Positions 35,505 to 38,924 of a stretch of 38,924 nt of DNA are shown here, in pieces. The first letter of the stretch is position 1. Each line of letters begins with the position of its first letter. A model generated the notes under the pieces. It had not been told where the DNA came from, made no database searches, and saw only the letters and a program-made list of their open reading frames with translations. The position numbers and the translations under genes are program-made. Source of the stretch: Azolla pinnata (taxonomy: Eukaryota; Streptophyta; Polypodiopsida; Salviniales; Salviniaceae). The stretch covers positions 12,430 to 51,353 of the forward strand of contig JBBBWG010028102.1 of assembly GCA_037176905.1 (NCBI GenBank), given 5' to 3'.

Positions 35505-36035
35505 TCTTCTCCTTGCAACACACTTGTCGAGCTCATGATGGGGAATGGGAACTCTTGCATTTGAGACAATCTATTAGCCACACTCCGATGTCGGATCGAA
35601 CTGCCGACTTTGGAGTCTTCGAGAAGCAAGCTTACGCATTGGTGGATATATACACATTGCATACCTTGCCAAATGTTAGCAGACTTCCAAGAGCGATGCA
35701 CATTGGGATCCTCTATGACCAATCCAATCGTTGAGCTCATCTACAAATCGTACCTCAAATGGGTTCACAGAGCTCAACTAGACCCCTTCAAATAAAGCAT
35801 CAATGGGCAAACATGCATTCAGTCTTATACAATGAGAAGACAGGAGACCATGGAGCCCCCCACATCCATCTTAATGCGATGACATTTCCAAATGAAGTCC
35901 TCGCCAGAATTTGTTGGAAATTCCATTGTCATTGATGAAGTTGTAGTGCTGCATGCTACTTATATGCAAGAGATCTTCAATACCATGCACGACCATCCTC
36001 GACATTCGATCCTTTCTTATATGTATAAATACATA
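35505..36035. other. Unrecognised region, minus-strand frames
   Basis: The minus-strand frame 35273-35740 and another at 35871-36185 look weakly protein-like but show no motif I trust. A decayed PPR gene was considered and not supported. Confidence 0.25.
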
Positions 36036-36302
36036 AGAGGATTCTGGATGCCTCCAAGCGAAAGAATTACCAGCTTTTTCAAAATTCAATCGAAAGCTGT
36101 AATAAGGCCCAAAGAAATCAAAAACTGTTTCCAATTCATATATATATATATATATATATATCGATCCTTCGTTATACATATACATTTAATCCCATTAGAG
36201 GATTATGTATGCCTCCAAGTGAAAGAATTACCAGCTTTTTAACATTCAATTGAAAGCTGCAATAAGGTCCAAAGCAATCAGAAATTGTTTCCAAATTCAT
36301 AA
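36036..36302. repeat. 161-bp offset duplication with TA microsatellite
   Basis: About 105 bp beginning AGAGGATTCTGGATGCCTCC at 36036 recur at 36197 with roughly 10% differences. A (TA)n run lies between the copies at 36139-36161. Confidence 0.9.
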
Positions 36303-37358
36303 GATTGAGAATAAAAACATTTCTTTATTTTTGTCTCCCCAAGGAAAAGAAAGTCTGAATCATACTAAATCCGAGTCGTAAACCAAATGTCGGTTCCCTT
36401 CTTTCGGCACTGCAATCCTGAAGGGTTGTTACGCTCATGGCAATCAGCTCTGTTCTCTTGAATGTTCCTCCCTTAACCATTGAAGGCATTCGTTTGCCGT
36501 GCCTTCCGAATGACACAGCTGCCATTCCCAAATGCGGTCTTGCTGTTCCAGAACAAATCAATTCCATCAACACGAGCAAGATAGTTTATCATCGATAGCT
36601 TGCATTACAATCTAGGAATGTATTTCCGATTTCAGATTTCTGGTTCAGGAGTCCAATGCTTTTTTCTACATCGATGTGAATCTTATAGAAACCTTACAAA
36701 AATATAGCGTGCCCTAACTATGTTTCAAGGCTTTTTTTTTAGTGTAGACTGAACTACGAGCCACAAGGGTGATCTACATCTATCTAGGAAAAAAAATGAG
36801 TACACCAGCCACGAACATAAACACTAGGATGATGCCCAATGATACAATCTGTTCAATGTGTCACTAATCTGAATAACACCAATGCTCTGGCTTATCTTGT
36901 AGGAAATAATCAAAGATTAAACAGCTCACCACATCTGTACATTTGTGTTATATGATGACATGAAGGTCCAGTTTCTAGTATAGACAAGTCTCAGATTACA
37001 ACACTGTCCATTAACACAGCAACAGATAGCTTTTTTTCTAACTAAATAGTTGGTCACAACCGAATGTCACTTACGAATAACTAAACGTAATCAAATAGTT
37101 CGTTAGCGAAATGGGAAGAATAACGTCTGGACTTAATTGAATAACTAACCAGTCGTATATCTAAAAGCTATTCCTTCATATGGGGACCACTCCCACTGCA
37201 TGCCGAAATCAAAGAACAATCATATAGTCTACTTTGGTTAACATCTTCTGGTTGTATTCTACATCAGCTGATTTAGCACAGTAAAAAGAGCAATCTAACA
37301 GGCAGGAATAACAAGAATGATTTATTGTCTACTTCGATAAATACCTTCTGCTTGTATT
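36303..37358. other. Intergenic region without a recognisable gene
   Basis: An 84-codon minus-strand frame at 36325-36579 has no known motif. The remainder is AT-rich with nothing recognised. Confidence 0.4.
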
Positions 37359-38177
37359 CTACACGCTCAATTTGACATAGTACAAAGAGGCAATATGTCT
37401 TTGATCCTTCTGCCCAGCCTTCATAACTCTATTGTGTGGGTTTATCAAAGTCAAAAGTTTACTTTTGGACCGCAAAGCTGATTCCTGCTTGCAAAGCCCA
37501 AGATTTTCATCATAGCTGAAACTTTCAGGATTTTCTGGTTGCAAATTAGTAGCCTTCATTACTATTTCCACAATATTGTGGCATTCATTGCCATCGCTGA
37601 GCTCATTTGAGTATTGCAAACCTTATAACCTTCATCACCAACTTCTAATATTCTTTAGCCACGGTTCAGAAATATTGTGGCCTTCATCGCCACTAATGAG
37701 CATATTTTCTTCTAAATGTTGTTTATAATATTGAATATTCTTTGGCAGCGTTTCTCGACAAACTCTTCTAGCAGTGCAAGAACTTCATCAGGCAAGTTGA
37801 GGCAGAATGTGCTTTCAATTCAAAGAGCTTATCAAACAGGATTGAATCTCTGACTTCGAAGTAGATACTTAGTAGGCAAAAAAAATCAGTTAGAAAAAGG
37901 TAGAAGGAACTGTTAGATATACTCAATGGTATAAGTCGCTGCTTATCCCACACTCTATATCTTGTAGCACACATTTTTTGATAGGACCCTGTACGAGTAG
38001 TAGTGATATAATAATTTTTAGGGGTCAAACAGGAATGTTTTTGTTATCTATCATAAATGCATGCAGTACATTTGCATCTTAAGCATCTATCTTTCTAGCG
38101 TTCTGTTGTACCCAGGAAAGTTTCTGAAGATTTGTCCCTTAATATTCTAAAATTTTAGAAAGAGTAGGAGGTTTTAC
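37359..38177 (-). other. Unresolved 3' part of the CCA-adding enzyme gene
   Basis: The last one or two coding exons and the 3' UTR of the nucleotidyltransferase gene should lie here. One candidate end, LNLPDEVLALLEEF followed by VEKRCQRIF (37712 to about 37810), vaguely resembles the Lys/Arg-rich end of the plant enzymes. Its only acceptor gives phase 2, while the previous exon ends in phase 0, and the conserved WQL segment is not found. A separate 86-codon frame (37359-37619) is unrecognised. An internal duplication of about 100 bp around AATATTGTGG is present (37571 and 37672). Confidence 0.35.
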
Positions 38178-38892
38178 CCATTCCTTGACCTTTGTTCCCG
38201 GTTTCAGTCCAAGTTCAGCCATGATCATCTTCCCGTCAATTAAAGGATTTAACGTCCAAGCATTTTCTAGATCTGTCATGACCAAAAAGGGCAACAGATT
38301 ATAGAACTAACTTACTTCAGTCCTATTGAACAGATTTGGCAGACTAAGTCTCAATAACAACCTAGATCTTTAATAGCTCCTTCAACAGCATTGCATATAT
38401 CAGCTCTTTCATTTACAACTCGATCATGATTTTCATTGGTCAATGGCAGCTTTAAAACTGATGACAGAATAAGAGACACTCTCCACAAATCCTTTATTTT
38501 CCGTAAGAGCATCCCTGTAAGAATAATGTGTATGATTCAGTTTTGGCTTTCATTATCTAAACTAAATACCAGGATCACAAGCTTTGAATTTCAGAAAACT
38601 TAAAATCAAAACCAAAATCACAAGCCTAGCACCTGCATAGATTGCCTTCTTTGAACGATTTGACACTCTCCAATCCTCTGCATTGTCAGGAAGCTCAACC
38701 AAGATGCTGATAATCTTTTGAAACTCTTCAGCTGCCTCATGCAAAGAAACCACCTGGATTTGCAACATTTAAATCAATAAAAACAAAACTGATGACAAAA
38801 TTATCATGTTTCGCATAAAGAAAACATACCTGCTCAGCGTCCTTAGCTTTTAGCTTCAATGAATCCTTGATTATTATGCTTGCCAATAGAAT
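38178..38892 (-). CDS. CCA-adding tRNA nucleotidyltransferase (C-terminal part, partial)
   Basis: Four exons on the minus strand: 38830-38892, 38633-38753, 38362-38514 and 38178-38272. GT-AG junctions and phases are all consistent. The translation runs through DSLKLKAKDAEQ, VVSLHEAAEEFQKI, then GMLLRKIKDLWRVSLILSS, then LENAWTLNPLIDGKMIMAEL and KVKEW. This matches the C-terminal body of plant CCA-adding enzymes (KFSLKRKASDAE, HQTTERF, GFLLRDIKDFWRVSLL, LDKIWDAKPLVNGREIM, REWQQKLL). The enzyme adds or repairs the 3' CCA end of tRNAs in cytosol, mitochondria and plastids. The catalytic N-terminal head (the GxDxD nucleotidyltransferase motif) lies beyond the right edge. The end after KEW is unresolved. 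Confidence 0.88.
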
Positions 38893-38924
38893 CTAGGCCA
38901 AGGAAAGCAAAATAACTATATCAA

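Noticed and set aside
35273..35740. Decayed pentatricopeptide-repeat (PPR) gene
   Set aside because: A few phrases (ANIWQGMQ, TIVSLGLSQH) resemble PPR proteins, but the 35-residue periodicity is not visible in any frame.
37712..37810. Terminal exon of the CCA-adding enzyme ending near KRCQRIF
   Set aside because: The only usable acceptor gives a phase that does not match the preceding exon, and the conserved WQL segment would be missing.

Overview
This is a nuclear window from a land plant. It holds five spliced protein genes with GT-AG introns, all with plant orthologues: a U-box/ARM E3 ligase, a USP/protein-kinase fusion, an O-fucosyltransferase, DPMS3 and a CCA-adding enzyme. It also carries decayed Ty1/copia and LINE retrotransposons, a decayed piece of a plastid gene, many microsatellites and one 100-N assembly gap. 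I cannot fix the lineage from sequence alone. The C-terminal end of the U-box protein looks unlike the Arabidopsis PUB13/14 ending I know, so I would not assume a flowering plant.

Layout. 205-2299 (+): U-box/armadillo ubiquitin ligase, PUB13/14 type, with its 5' exons beyond the left edge. 3224-9591 (-): an 11-exon gene with an N-terminal universal-stress-protein (USP)-like domain and a C-terminal receptor-like kinase domain. It is convergent with the U-box gene. All eleven exons join in phase to give about 1,394 residues, roughly twice the usual family length; the extra length is mostly trinucleotide-repeat-encoded Ser, His, Asp and Glu tracts. 9592-15340: leader and intergenic DNA with simple repeats and an N gap flanked by an apparent false duplication. 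15341-16987 (+): a Ty1/copia remnant with gag and reverse-transcriptase traces, a polypurine tract and a 3' LTR. 16988-19711: AT-rich repetitive DNA. 19712-20019 (+): a broken rpoC1 fragment of plastid origin. 20020-22294: intergenic and promoter/leader DNA. 22312-27647 (+): a complete 10-exon GDP-fucose protein O-fucosyltransferase-family gene with a 22-Gln tract before its membrane anchor. 29248-31374 (-): DPMS3, the small subunit of dolichol-phosphate-mannose synthase, 89 residues in three coding exons, with a probable 3.5-kb intron in its 5' UTR that contains a LINE reverse-transcriptase remnant. 35141-36302: two diverged segmental duplications. 38178-38892 (-): four exons of a CCA-adding tRNA nucleotidyltransferase whose N-terminal part lies beyond the right edge and whose last exon I could not resolve.

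The genes do not form a pathway or cluster. Two glycosylation-related genes (O-fucosyltransferase in the Golgi, DPMS3 in the ER) are neighbours, which is probably coincidence. I found no evidence of a new biological system. The most useful observations are the kinase gene model with its repeat expansions, the probable false duplication at the N gap, the rpoC1 fragment, and the copia and LINE remnants.
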